Shown piece after piece: positions 25,151-34,612 of a stretch of DNA of 64,000 bases; position 1 is the first letter of the stretch; each line of letters begins with the position of its first letter. The notes below the pieces were generated by a model. That model was not told the origin of the DNA. It saw only the letters and a program-made list of their open reading frames with translations, and did not search any database. Origin of the DNA: Helicobacter_J cappadocius (lineage in GTDB: Bacteria > Campylobacterota > Campylobacteria > Campylobacterales > Helicobacteraceae); contig NZ_JAUPEV010000002.1 of the NCBI RefSeq assembly GCF_030686155.1, forward strand, positions 1 to 64,000. The letters are read 5' to 3'. A program made the translations under genes and the position numbers.

Positions 25151-27421
25151 TTGAAAGAACTTTTTGAACAAAAATCTCCCCTGTATGTGTTTTCTACCCA
25201 AAGATATATTAATGAATTTTATAGAGAATTTGAAGATGGTTTTTTGCCTCAAGTTATGGGTGCAGGGGAGTTTTTTTCTACCATTGTATTTGTACCTTTT
25301 CTCAAGGCTGTACCAAAAAATATTCGCAAGGTATTTTTGTTAAGTGCTATCGCACAAGCTGAAAATCTCACTTCTATGCTCGTATTTGAAAAAAGTTTTT
25401 TGGCTTATTTGGAAAGTAGTTCTTTTTTATTTAATTTTTTTGATGAGATGACCTCATTTTTAATAGATATTAAACAAATCCCTTTAAAGGATACATACGG
25501 GGATTACGAAGATCATTTACAGGTTCTTTTTGGTATCTATGAAAAATATACTCAAAAGCTTAAAGAATATGGATTCTACGATGCTTTAGTTGGAAATAAT
25601 TATGAGATATTGAATAAATATTTTGAAAATAATTCTTGTGTTGAGTTTTATTTAGATGGTTTTTTATCCACTCAAGAGAAGCAGATTTTGACCAAAGTTT
25701 CAGAGGTGGTTCCGGTATTTTTACACATTAAAACAGATCAGTATAATCTTTCTCATTTTGATTTTCTCAATATCGCTTTTGAGCCAGATTATGAGTATAA
25801 AATTAATCTAGGAAACTCTGAAATTATTTCAAAAAAATCTATTGCAAATCAAAACGAAATTCAAGTTTTTGGTTTCAGTTCAAGACTTTCACAAACAGCT
25901 TTGGTTTTTGCAAGAGTGAATGAATGGTTGAGTTCGGGTATAGATCCTCAAAAGGTAGCAATTATTACTCCAAGTGAAGATTTTGCCAAGTATCTCAAGC
26001 TTTTAGATAAACACAATAATCTCAATCTTGCAATGGGTAAAAATATAGCAGAATATCCTTATATTCAAACACTAAAAAACAAGCTCAAATCTATAAAAGA
26101 AACCCCATTACAGGAAAAAGAACATCCTTTATATTGGCTCGTGCAGATAACAAATGAAGTCTTAGAATCTAACTCCGATAAAGGAATTTTGATAAATTTT
26201 CACGACGAACTGATAACATCTTATGAGAAAATTAAAAATATTTTTGATGAATTCTCTTATTGTGAAATTTTGGAATTGTATTTATCGGATTTTATGAATT
26301 TTCGTATAGATGATGCAAGTGGTGGAAAGATAAAAGTAATGGGTGTCTTAGAATCCAGAGGTCTTAGCTTTGAAGCTGTTGTGATTGTGGATTTTAACGA
26401 TCAATTTGTACCTAGTTATAAAGATAGTGATATGTTCTTAAATACCACTATTAGAAAATCATTACAAATCCCTACTGTAAAAGATAGACAGGATTTACAA
26501 AAGCATTATTATTTACAGATTTTTAAAAATACTCATAAGGTTGATATTGTTTTTACAAATACCGAAAGTAATCCATATTCCAAAATGCTTGATGAACTTG
26601 ATTTGAGTGAAAAAATCATAAATGGAGATGAAAAATACACTATTTTTCCAATCAACGAAGAAAAAATTTACAAAAAAGAAGAGATTGTTTTGAAGATACC
26701 ATCAGATTTTGTATTTTCGGCTTCAAAACTCAATACCTTTTTTTCTTGTAAGCGAAGATTTTATTATGCCTACATAGAAAAACTTACACCCCCAAAAGAT
26801 TCTAGTGGAGAGATAAGCTCTATCATTCACCAGGCTTTGAATTTGCAATACAGCGCCTTTATTGGAAAGGTTTTAGATGTGCAGACTATCAAAAACAATT
26901 TTCAAAAATACATCGATCAATTTCAAGTGGATAGTAAAATCAATAAACTTAAGATTGAAATGGCGGCTTTTGAACTTCAAAATTTTTGGAAAATAGAACA
27001 AAAGAGATCTTTTGAAGGTTGTATGGTATTGGGTTGTGAGCAAGAATTTAGAACAAATATAGCAGGATTTAATTTTTTAGGTAGGATAGATAGAATTGAT
27101 GAGTTAGATGGTGTTATTTATTTGATTGATTATAAATACAAATCTAAGCTAAAGGTGAATTCAAAAAAAGAAACCCAATACCCCGATTTTCAGCTGGCAG
27201 TTTATGACTATGGAGCTAGATCTTTAGGCTATGATGGAAAAATAAAAGGTTATATCTATGATCTCAAAAAAGGAGAATTATTAGAAGAGGAATCTTTTGA
27301 AAAAAATAAACAAAAATTGCTAGAAGAATTAAAAATATTCCACGAAGAAATAAACTTTGAAACTACAGAAGAAAAGAAAACCTGCAGATATTGTCCCTAT
27401 GAGGATATTTGCTGTGTTTAG
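25151..27421 (+). CDS. addB: AddB helicase-nuclease subunit (double-strand break repair)
   Basis: AddB partners AddA to resect broken DNA for RecA. The C-terminal RecB-like nuclease domain is clear: FLGRIDRIDELDGVIYLIDYKYK (D...DYK active site), then YPDFQLAVYDYGARSLG. The four iron-sulfur cysteines are present, one in SCKRRFYYAYIEKL and three in TCRYCPYEDICC at the end. The N-terminal helicase-like half is degenerate, as expected for AddB. The start is TTG at 25151 behind AAAGGGAA. Position after tkt matches HP1089. Confidence 0.88.
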   Translation: MKELFEQKSPLYVFSTQRYINEFYREFEDGFLPQVMGAGEFFSTIVFVPFLKAVPKNIRKVFLLSAIAQAENLTSMLVFEKSFLAYLESSSFLFNFFDEMTSFLIDIKQIPLKDTYGDYEDHLQVLFGIYEKYTQKLKEYGFYDALVGNNYEILNKYFENNSCVEFYLDGFLSTQEKQILTKVSEVVPVFLHIKTDQYNLSHFDFLNIAFEPDYEYKINLGNSEIISKKSIANQNEIQVFGFSSRLSQTALVFARVNEWLSSGIDPQKVAIITPSEDFAKYLKLLDKHNNLNLAMGKNIAEYPYIQTLKNKLKSIKETPLQEKEHPLYWLVQITNEVLESNSDKGILINFHDELITSYEKIKNIFDEFSYCEILELYLSDFMNFRIDDASGGKIKVMGVLESRGLSFEAVVIVDFNDQFVPSYKDSDMFLNTTIRKSLQIPTVKDRQDLQKHYYLQIFKNTHKVDIVFTNTESNPYSKMLDELDLSEKIINGDEKYTIFPINEEKIYKKEEIVLKIPSDFVFSASKLNTFFSCKRRFYYAYIEKLTPPKDSSGEISSIIHQALNLQYSAFIGKVLDVQTIKNNFQKYIDQFQVDSKINKLKIEMAAFELQNFWKIEQKRSFEGCMVLGCEQEFRTNIAGFNFLGRIDRIDELDGVIYLIDYKYKSKLKVNSKKETQYPDFQLAVYDYGARSLGYDGKIKGYIYDLKKGELLEEESFEKNKQKLLEELKIFHEEINFETTEEKKTCRYCPYEDICCV

Positions 27422-27439
27422 AAGATGTAAATATCTTCT
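27420..27439 (+). terminator. addB terminator between convergent genes
   Basis: AGAAGAT (27420-27426) pairs with ATCTTCT (27433-27439) across a 6-base loop and is followed by TTTTGAG. It begins within the addB stop. Confidence 0.55.
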
Positions 27440-27465
27440 TTTGAGTTTTAATTTTAGAGTAGAAA

Positions 27466-28923
27466 TCAGTCTTTTAGACTTGCGATTTGCTCTTTAGAAA
27501 CGACGGTAAATTTTGTATTTTCATTGCATTTAGAATTTCTAGCTTCCTCCAAAAGTTGCTTGATGTCTGCATCAACATAGGGATCGATATAGCCTAATTC
27601 AAATTTTTGACGGCTAATATTTGCATAAAATTCTCCATCTTTTTTTACAATCACCACGCTATAATCTTTTGAAATAGACATAATTTGGATTTTTAGTGAC
27701 ATTTCTAATTTTTGATTGGTTGTAAAAATCAAGAACTTTTTCTCATGGGTTTGTTTATATTTATAATAGTAGTTATATACAGCCTTTTCATTATCGCTTA
27801 ATTTATTTTTATCTAATCTACGTAGGTATTGACCTAAAAATGTCATCGTGCAATATGAATCATTAATATCATGCTTAAAGAACATGTTTTTGATAGCCTT
27901 TGAATTCATTCCTAGTTTCCATATCCTATCATCAAGCTGTGTTGCGCACACATTCATCGCTTCAACTGTTTTATCTATTAGAAGTTCATAAAACTTTTTA
28001 AATGTTGCTTCAAAGAGTTTAAAAAATTGTGCCTTAAAATTTTCAGCCAATTTTGTAAGATTTTCCAGAGTTTTTTGGAGTATTTTTATTTCTTCTTCAG
28101 ATTTTGAGATGATCGCACGTATATTTTCTAGTTTTGCATTCAAGGCTTTTTCATCATTTTTTTTGTTCTCTAGCTTGAGTCTTATTTGTTTGATTTCATA
28201 CACCCCGTTGCGGATTTTGTTGTTTAATTGGAGAATTTTTTCTTTTGTTCCTAAAATAGCTTTAGTAACGCCTCTATAGTTGTATTGCATGTCCAAAAAA
28301 GATTCTTCATAAATTTTACTCGCATTTATATTGACATTTTTTGTGAAATTTTTATAAGAATACTCTAGCCTATTAAGTCGTTGTAAATCTATAACAAAGG
28401 CATCCATCGTGATATTTCTATCTGTAAATACCAAATAATCCATTGCTTTTAATAGGAATCGTTTGGTTTGCAAATAGTTGATTTTAGCTTTTTCATTTGA
28501 TTCATTCATAATAAAATTAATCGCACTGAATTCTTGTGCAAAATATTCCTTCAAACAATCTTGTACCGAAGAAGTCAGTTCGATATTTTTTAATGTGAAA
28601 TAATTTGTTTCTTTAAATATCTTTTGTGCTATTTGATTGCGAATATCCTGTTCTTTTTGCTTAAGTTCTTCATCGGAGTTACTTTTCCAAAAGTCTATTT
28701 CTTTGATGATTGAACCAGGTGGAAAATCTTGATAATAAGAGGCTTTGGCATCTGTGATTGAATATCCATTACTATCACATCGAAATTCCACTAGCATACC
28801 CACAACGGGCAAAAATCTGGAATCGTGCCAACTTTCTTTTCTTAGCTCAAATATTTTTTTGGAAGAATTGGTCACGACCCCTGAACCTGTTGAAATAGAA
28901 TATCTCAATATTTTTCCGTGCAT
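27466..28923 (-). CDS. Hypothetical protein with an N-terminal cold-shock-like fold and a long coiled coil
   Basis: About 485 residues, no signal peptide. The first 60 residues (GKILRYSISTGSGVVTNSSK ... LPVVGMLVEF) look like a cold-shock/OB-fold nucleic-acid domain. A helical middle includes a coiled coil around 235-310 (many Lys, Glu and Leu with heptad spacing). The last 90 residues (KKFLIFTTNQKLEMSLKIQI ... IKQLLEEAR) have an alternating beta-alpha look that could be a degenerate receiver-type domain; this is a guess. The ATG at 28923 is preferred over a TTG two codons upstream because AGGA lies before it. In H. pylori this gene is not between addB and ftsK. Confidence 0.6.
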   Translation of the reverse strand: MHGKILRYSISTGSGVVTNSSKKIFELRKESWHDSRFLPVVGMLVEFRCDSNGYSITDAKASYYQDFPPGSIIKEIDFWKSNSDEELKQKEQDIRNQIAQKIFKETNYFTLKNIELTSSVQDCLKEYFAQEFSAINFIMNESNEKAKINYLQTKRFLLKAMDYLVFTDRNITMDAFVIDLQRLNRLEYSYKNFTKNVNINASKIYEESFLDMQYNYRGVTKAILGTKEKILQLNNKIRNGVYEIKQIRLKLENKKNDEKALNAKLENIRAIISKSEEEIKILQKTLENLTKLAENFKAQFFKLFEATFKKFYELLIDKTVEAMNVCATQLDDRIWKLGMNSKAIKNMFFKHDINDSYCTMTFLGQYLRRLDKNKLSDNEKAVYNYYYKYKQTHEKKFLIFTTNQKLEMSLKIQIMSISKDYSVVIVKKDGEFYANISRQKFELGYIDPYVDADIKQLLEEARNSKCNENTKFTVVSKEQIASLKD

Positions 28924-28958
28924 TATCAATCCTAATTTTTGTTGTGCGTTCGCTACTG

Positions 28959-28967
28959 TGCTATAAT
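28959..28967 (+). promoter_or_regulatory. Extended -10 promoter of ftsK
   Basis: TGCTATAAT at 28959-28967 is a perfect extended -10 element. Transcription would start near 28974, downstream of the only upstream in-frame start codon (TTG 28939). Confidence 0.6.
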
Positions 28968-29001
28968 TCTAAAATTAGAATTCTATCTAAAAGGACAAAC
29001 T

Positions 29002-31614
29002 ATCAAAAAATTATACACTTTTGTCATATTTTCTGCAACTTTTATATTTTTTTCTATCGCTACAATATTTGGTAATACTGGCTTAGTGGGGAAGTTTGGG
29101 GTTTTTTTTGCAGAAAAAAATATCTATATTTTTGGATATTTTTCTTATGTGTACTTGCTTTTTTTGATTTATCCTGCCTATAGGTTGTATAAGAATCAAG
29201 AGTTTAATCAACGTCGTTTGGAACTTATACTAGGCGGAATTTTAGGATTTCTTGGGCTACTTATTGCTCAAGCGATGATTTTTCAAAAAGGATTTTTGGG
29301 TCAAATTATTTTCGATTTTTTACATCCATTTATAGGAACCTTTGGAATTTTTATCTTGGTATTATTGATGTTTTTTATTGCTTATATAATCTTTTTTCAA
29401 AGACATTTTATGCGTTTGACTCTTGTTGTTAGAATGTATTTTAAAAAAGTTTCAGATTTCATAAAGGATGTTGATTTTAAAACCTTTGGAAAACATATTT
29501 CAATATTTGATAAAACTAAAAATGATGCACATTTTCATCCTAAACCCATTTCTGATATACAAATCTTTAATCCAACCTCAATTTCAAATAAAGAAGATGA
29601 AGATTCTCAAGATACTCTTAGTTTAAAAGCCCCTGAAATTCGTTTTAATGAAAATAATATTAAGGTCACTTATAATCATGTTGTAGATAAAAATGATGAA
29701 GAAAAAAAATATGCAGATATGGTTAGATTGGTTGGTGAAGATGAGGAAGGAGAGGTTCGAAAAGCAGATGTTGAATACTTTTTGGATAAAAATAAAAAAT
29801 TCTTTGATCAGTTATCCAAAGAACATTTTGAAGAACAAGGAGAGCAAAAATCTAACAAAGATTTTGAGAAAATCATAAGAGATATTTCAAAAAATATTCA
29901 AACAACAAAGAAAATTTCTAAAGAAGAGGTTTTTTCAGATATAAGTCATCTTGATGAAAAATCATCACTACTCAAAGAGGATTTGAAATCCGATGAAGTT
30001 AGCCATTTTCAAGAAAAATCAGTAGATAATTTTAATTCTCAAGAGTATTTGGAAGCATCTCAAACGATTCAGCAAAATCAGGGAACAGATATTATAGGTG
30101 AAATACCTAGTTTTACTCAAAATATTCCTACATATAGATCAAAAACGGTTATAGTAAAAGAGCTTAGTGAGAATACACAACTTCTTCAAGAGCTTGAATT
30201 TGGAGAACCAGAGAAACCAAAAGACTATAAACTCCCTAATCTTGATCTTTTAGAAAAACCAAAAACTAAATCAATTCAAATTGATGAAAATGAAATCGAT
30301 CAAAAAATTCAAGATCTTCTCGCAAAACTGAAGATGTTCAAAATCGATGGAGATATTTCTAGAACTTATTCAGGTCCAATTGTCACAACTTTTGAATTTA
30401 AACCCGCAGCAAATGTCAAAGTTAGTAGGATTTTGACTTTGGGAGATGATTTGGCGATGGCACTTAGGGCACAATCTATACGTATTCAAGCTCCAATACC
30501 AGGAAAAGATGTTGTGGGCATTGAAATACCTAATGCCAAAACAGAGATTATTTATTTGCGCGAGATATTAGAAAGTGATCTTTTTGAGAATTCTTCTTCG
30601 CCACTTACTTTGGCACTTGGAAAAGATATTGTTGGTAATCCATTTATTACCGATCTAAAAAAACTTCCTCATCTTTTGATTGCTGGAACGACAGGAAGTG
30701 GTAAAAGTGTGGGTGTAAATTCAATGATATTGTCACTTCTTTTTAGAAATTCTCCAGATAATCTTAAGCTTATTATGATAGATCCTAAAATGGTTGAATT
30801 TAGCATGTATAGTGATATACCGCATTTGCTCACTCCTATTATTACAGATCCTAAAAAAGCAATTTCAGCATTGGCAAGCGCAGTCAATGAGATGGAACGT
30901 CGTTATAAGATTATGAGTGAGTCAAAGACAAAGAATATTGACAAATACAATCCCAAGGCCAAACAAGAAGGTTTGGAGGTTTTTCCATTTTTGGTGATTA
31001 TTATTGATGAACTTGCTGATTTAATGATGACTGGAGGAAAAGAAGCTGAATTTCCAATTGCCAGAATTGCCCAAATGGGTAGAGCAGCAGGGCTTCACCT
31101 CATAGTTGCTACCCAACGTCCTAGCGTGGATGTGGTAACTGGGCTTATAAAAACCAATCTTCCTTCAAGGATTAGTTTTAAAGTAGGTTCAAAAATAGAT
31201 TCTAGGGTTGTTTTAGATACTGAAGGAGCACAAAGTCTTTTAGGAAGGGGGGATATGCTATTTACTCCCCCTGGTGTTAGTGGGGTTGTTAGGCTTCATG
31301 CTCCTTGGGCATCAGAAGAAGAAATTGAAGAAATTGTAGAATTTATCAAATCTCAAAGAGAGGTTGAATACGATAAGAGTTTTTTCGTTGAAGAATCTAA
31401 TCTCGTTTCTAAAAACATTCCTTCTGAAGGTGGAGAACTCATTGATGATGCCAAAAGAATTATCTTGCAGGATAGAAAAACTTCTATCAGCTACCTGCAA
31501 AGAAAACTTGGAGTGGGATATAATAAATCTGCTTCCATTATTGAAGAGCTTGAAAGTCAGGGATTTCTCTCTCCTCCAAATTCAAAAGGAATTAGAGAGA
31601 TTGTGGGGAATTAA
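29002..31614 (+). CDS. ftsK: DNA translocase FtsK
   Basis: Pumps chromosome ends through the division septum. The order is four N-terminal membrane segments (to about 160), an acidic linker, the alpha/beta motor with Walker A (AGTTGSGKSVGVNS) and Walker B (LVIIIDELADLMM), and the C-terminal gamma winged helix (ISYLQRKLGVGYNKSASIIE). The frame is open back to TTG 28939, but that lies before the likely transcription start. AAAAGGA at 28989-28995 sits 6 bases before an ATC at 29002 that begins IKKLYTFVIF, so an AUC start is the best fit. Position after addB matches HP1090. Confidence 0.93.
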   Translation: MKKLYTFVIFSATFIFFSIATIFGNTGLVGKFGVFFAEKNIYIFGYFSYVYLLFLIYPAYRLYKNQEFNQRRLELILGGILGFLGLLIAQAMIFQKGFLGQIIFDFLHPFIGTFGIFILVLLMFFIAYIIFFQRHFMRLTLVVRMYFKKVSDFIKDVDFKTFGKHISIFDKTKNDAHFHPKPISDIQIFNPTSISNKEDEDSQDTLSLKAPEIRFNENNIKVTYNHVVDKNDEEKKYADMVRLVGEDEEGEVRKADVEYFLDKNKKFFDQLSKEHFEEQGEQKSNKDFEKIIRDISKNIQTTKKISKEEVFSDISHLDEKSSLLKEDLKSDEVSHFQEKSVDNFNSQEYLEASQTIQQNQGTDIIGEIPSFTQNIPTYRSKTVIVKELSENTQLLQELEFGEPEKPKDYKLPNLDLLEKPKTKSIQIDENEIDQKIQDLLAKLKMFKIDGDISRTYSGPIVTTFEFKPAANVKVSRILTLGDDLAMALRAQSIRIQAPIPGKDVVGIEIPNAKTEIIYLREILESDLFENSSSPLTLALGKDIVGNPFITDLKKLPHLLIAGTTGSGKSVGVNSMILSLLFRNSPDNLKLIMIDPKMVEFSMYSDIPHLLTPIITDPKKAISALASAVNEMERRYKIMSESKTKNIDKYNPKAKQEGLEVFPFLVIIIDELADLMMTGGKEAEFPIARIAQMGRAAGLHLIVATQRPSVDVVTGLIKTNLPSRISFKVGSKIDSRVVLDTEGAQSLLGRGDMLFTPPGVSGVVRLHAPWASEEEIEEIVEFIKSQREVEYDKSFFVEESNLVSKNIPSEGGELIDDAKRIILQDRKTSISYLQRKLGVGYNKSASIIEELESQGFLSPPNSKGIREIVGN

Positions 31615-31687
31615 ATATTTTTCGAAATATCTTGGAATTTATTTATTTTTGAGTTAATATTTTAAAATACATTTTATAAGGATTTTT

Positions 31688-32482
31688 ATGTGGATTACTA
31701 GACAAATTAGCCCAAATTTTAGGCAGGAATACACCATCGAAACGAAGATTCTTGATGCTAGAAGCAAGGAACATATCTTAGAAATTTTTAAAAGTGATGA
31801 TTTTGACCAAATTGCAATGATAGATGAAAAATACATTATGTTAAAAAAATATCTCTACATTGAAAGTGAATTAAATGCTCACATAGGCATGTGCTCTCAT
31901 CCAGATCCAAAAAATGTTTTGATATTGGGAGGATTTAATCTTGAGGTTGCCTATGAAATTTTGAGGCATGAGGGAGTAGAAGTTGATTTTGTCCAAAGCG
32001 ACGAGAAGGTTTTTGACTCTCTTATTAGTTTTTTGCCAAATTTTTCTTCAGTGACTCAAGATATTAGATTTAAAAAATATGATAGAGCGATCGATTTGCC
32101 TGTAAAAAAGTATGATCTCATTATTTGCCTCAATCAACCAAATAGACATGAGATAGATGGAATTTCTAGGATGCTTTCAAAAGAAGGTATTTTGATTTTT
32201 TCTACAAAACATCCATTGCTAGAATTTGATTCTTTTAAAGATAGTATTTCAAGTGCAGGTGAATTTTTTAATATAGTGATGCCATTTTTTGCTCCTCTGT
32301 CAATTATTACCGACAAAGGTTTTGTTTTTGCGTCCAAAAGATACCACCCTTTGGCAGATATGCTATTGCAAAAAATAGATATGCTAGAAGGACTTAAATA
32401 TTATAATCCTGATATTCATCAGGCTAGTTTTGCATTGCCAAATCTTCTGAATGAAAAACTCAAGGGTATATTAAAAAATTAA
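31688..32482 (+). CDS. speE: Spermidine synthase-like protein SpeE
   Basis: A 264-residue aminopropyltransferase homologue that would make spermidine from putrescine. It agrees along its length with H. pylori SpeE as I remember it (MWITRQISPNFRQEYTIETK; HIESEL-type segment YIESELNAHIGMC; YYNPDIHQASFALP). The usual GGGDG nucleotide loop is replaced by LGGFNLEV, and the classical catalytic acidic motif is altered, as in the H. pylori enzyme. It is followed by coaE, gatA and guaB, the H. pylori order. Confidence 0.85.
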   Translation: MWITRQISPNFRQEYTIETKILDARSKEHILEIFKSDDFDQIAMIDEKYIMLKKYLYIESELNAHIGMCSHPDPKNVLILGGFNLEVAYEILRHEGVEVDFVQSDEKVFDSLISFLPNFSSVTQDIRFKKYDRAIDLPVKKYDLIICLNQPNRHEIDGISRMLSKEGILIFSTKHPLLEFDSFKDSISSAGEFFNIVMPFFAPLSIITDKGFVFASKRYHPLADMLLQKIDMLEGLKYYNPDIHQASFALPNLLNEKLKGILKN

Positions 32483-32484
32483 AT

Positions 32485-33078
32485 ATGTCAGCTTTTAAAT
32501 ACGCTATTGTCATTACTGGAGGTATAGGAACAGGAAAAAGTTCAGTTTCAACTATTTTACGTTTGTATGGCTATACCATTATAGATGCAGACAAGATAGC
32601 CCATCAGGTTTTGGAAGAAAATAGTGCTTTAGTGAAAGAATTATTTTCTCAGGATATTTTAGACAAAGATTTGAAAATAGATAGAAAAAAACTAGCTCAA
32701 ATTATATTTTCTAATGAAAAAGACAGAAGAAAATTAGAACATTTTTTGCACCCAAAAATACGTCAAGAAATACTCAATCAAGCCTCAGATCTTGAGATTT
32801 ATAAGCAATATTATTTTTTAGATATCCCATTATTTTTTGAAGTTGGAGGTAGAGAAACTTATGAGGTTGATAAGGTTTTATTGATCTATGCTCCTAGAGA
32901 AATGCAAATACAAAGAATTGTGACTAGAGATGGCATTTCTGAAGAAGAAGCGATAAAACGCATTGATGCACAAATGGATATTGAGAAGAAAAAATTGCAA
33001 AGTGAAAATATCATCAAGAACACAAGAGGCTTGAAATATCTTCAAGAAGAGGTCGAGAATTTTTTAAAAACACTTTGA
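32485..33078 (+). CDS. coaE: Dephospho-CoA kinase
   Basis: Last step of coenzyme A synthesis: phosphorylates the 3'-hydroxyl of dephospho-CoA. The 197-residue protein has a P-loop (GGIGTGKSSVS), the family signature GYTIIDADKIAHQVLE, FFLDIPLFFEVGG and RIVTRDGISEEEAIKRI. The ATG lies two bases after the speE stop, so it is in the speE operon. Confidence 0.95.
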   Translation: MSAFKYAIVITGGIGTGKSSVSTILRLYGYTIIDADKIAHQVLEENSALVKELFSQDILDKDLKIDRKKLAQIIFSNEKDRRKLEHFLHPKIRQEILNQASDLEIYKQYYFLDIPLFFEVGGRETYEVDKVLLIYAPREMQIQRIVTRDGISEEEAIKRIDAQMDIEKKKLQSENIIKNTRGLKYLQEEVENFLKTL

Positions 33079-33155
33079 ATTGATATATTAACATGCGGTG
33101 AATTTAAAATTTTAGATTACCAAATATTATCATTAAGGGTTTTTTGGAGACATAA

Positions 33156-33200
33156 TATAGCTTAAAAAAATTGAGGATTTAGAGAGATTTTTAAGCTATA
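33156..33200. repeat. Perfect 13-bp inverted repeat before gatA
   Basis: TATAGCTTAAAAA (33156-33168) and TTTTTAAGCTATA (33188-33200) are exact reverse complements with a 19-base spacer. The right arm ends 6 bases before the gatA -10. It may be an operator covering the -35 region or the coaE terminator hairpin. Confidence 0.7.
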
Positions 33201-33206
33201 AAGGTT

Positions 33207-33212
33207 TATAAT
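33207..33212 (+). promoter_or_regulatory. -10 element of gatA-guaB
   Basis: TATAAT lies 34 bases before the gatA ATG, in the 167-bp gap after coaE. Confidence 0.55.
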
Positions 33213-33245
33213 TCTCGCAGATTAATCCTAATTTGAAGGAAAAAT

Positions 33246-34604
33246 ATGATAACTCTCAAGAAAGCTTTATCGCTAAATGAAGAAGAACTCAAACATATAA
33301 AAGATGATATTGCAAAGAAAGTCAAAGAAAATCTTGAGATAAATGCTTATATAACAGATCCCTTATCGAGTGCTGATAAAGGGGTTCCTATTTTAATAAA
33401 AGACAATATAAATGTAAAAGATTGGGAGATTACTTGTGCTAGCAAGATACTCAAAGGCTACATATCCCCTTATAATGCAAGCGTAATAGATAAACTTCAT
33501 CAAAATGGCATGTGTGCTTATGGAAGAGCGAATATGGATGAATTCGCTATGGGTAGCACAACTGAATCAAGTTGCTATGGTAGAACTAAAAATCCTAGAG
33601 ATATTTCAAGGGTTCCTGGAGGAAGTTCTGGAGGAAGTGCTGCAGCGGTTGCTGCTGGTATTGCAATAGCAGCACTTGGAAGTGATACGGGCGGTTCTAT
33701 CAGACAACCTGCAGCGTTTTGCGGATGTGTAGGATTAAAACCTACATATGGAAGGGTCAGCAGATATGGACTTGTTGCTTATAGCTCTAGTCTTGATCAG
33801 ATTGGTCCTATTACTCAAAATATTGAAGATTGTGCCATATTGTTTGATGCCATCAGTGGTTTTGATAAGATGGATTCAACTAGTTTTAATCTACCCTCTA
33901 CTCAGACATTTTCAAAATTAGATGGAGATAGAAGATTTAAAATAGCTGTTTTGGATGATTATCTCAAAGATGCTGATCTTGAAATTCAAAAATCTTATCA
34001 GGATACTATCAAGACGCTTGAATCAATGGGGCATAAAATAGTTTCCAAGAGTATGTTAGATACGAGTTATCATATCTCTGCATATTATATTATTTGCACT
34101 GCTGAAGCGAGTTCAAATCTAGCTAGGTTTGATGGCGTAAGATATGGAAATAGGGCTGATTGTTTGGATGATTTGAAGGATTTGTATATCAAAACTAGAA
34201 GCGAGGGATTTGGTGAAGAAGTTAAAAGACGGATTATGTTAGGAAGTTTTGTTCTAAGCAGTGGTTATTATGATGCCTATTATATCAAAGCTCAAAAAAT
34301 CAGAAAAATGATACAGCGACAATATGAAGAAATATTTGATGATGCTGATATGATTTTAAGCCCTATAGCTCCTAGTGTTGCCCCAAAATTTGGAAGTTCA
34401 CACTCCCCTCTTGAAATGTATTTGAGTGATATTTATACTATTGGTGTAAATCTTGCTGGTATCCCTGCAATTTCTTTGCCAGTGGGAAAATCAAAAGACA
34501 ATCTTCCTGTTGGAATGCAGCTTATCGGAAAAAATTTTGGTGAGCAAGAGATACTTGATTGTGCTTATGGAATCGAAAAGATTTTAGATATAGATTTTAA
34601 TTAG
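33246..34604 (+). CDS. gatA: Glutamyl-tRNA(Gln)/aspartyl-tRNA(Asn) amidotransferase subunit A
   Basis: The amidase subunit of GatCAB, which turns misacylated Glu-tRNA-Gln into Gln-tRNA-Gln. The 452-residue protein has the Lys of the catalytic triad in PILIKDNINVKD, the two serines in PGGSSGGSAAAVAAG and GSDTGGSIRQPAAF, and NMDEFAMGSTTESS. Length is slightly short of the common 480, mainly at the C-terminus. It is followed 8 bases later by guaB. Confidence 0.96.
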   Translation: MITLKKALSLNEEELKHIKDDIAKKVKENLEINAYITDPLSSADKGVPILIKDNINVKDWEITCASKILKGYISPYNASVIDKLHQNGMCAYGRANMDEFAMGSTTESSCYGRTKNPRDISRVPGGSSGGSAAAVAAGIAIAALGSDTGGSIRQPAAFCGCVGLKPTYGRVSRYGLVAYSSSLDQIGPITQNIEDCAILFDAISGFDKMDSTSFNLPSTQTFSKLDGDRRFKIAVLDDYLKDADLEIQKSYQDTIKTLESMGHKIVSKSMLDTSYHISAYYIICTAEASSNLARFDGVRYGNRADCLDDLKDLYIKTRSEGFGEEVKRRIMLGSFVLSSGYYDAYYIKAQKIRKMIQRQYEEIFDDADMILSPIAPSVAPKFGSSHSPLEMYLSDIYTIGVNLAGIPAISLPVGKSKDNLPVGMQLIGKNFGEQEILDCAYGIEKILDIDFN

Positions 34605-34612
34605 GAGAAAAA

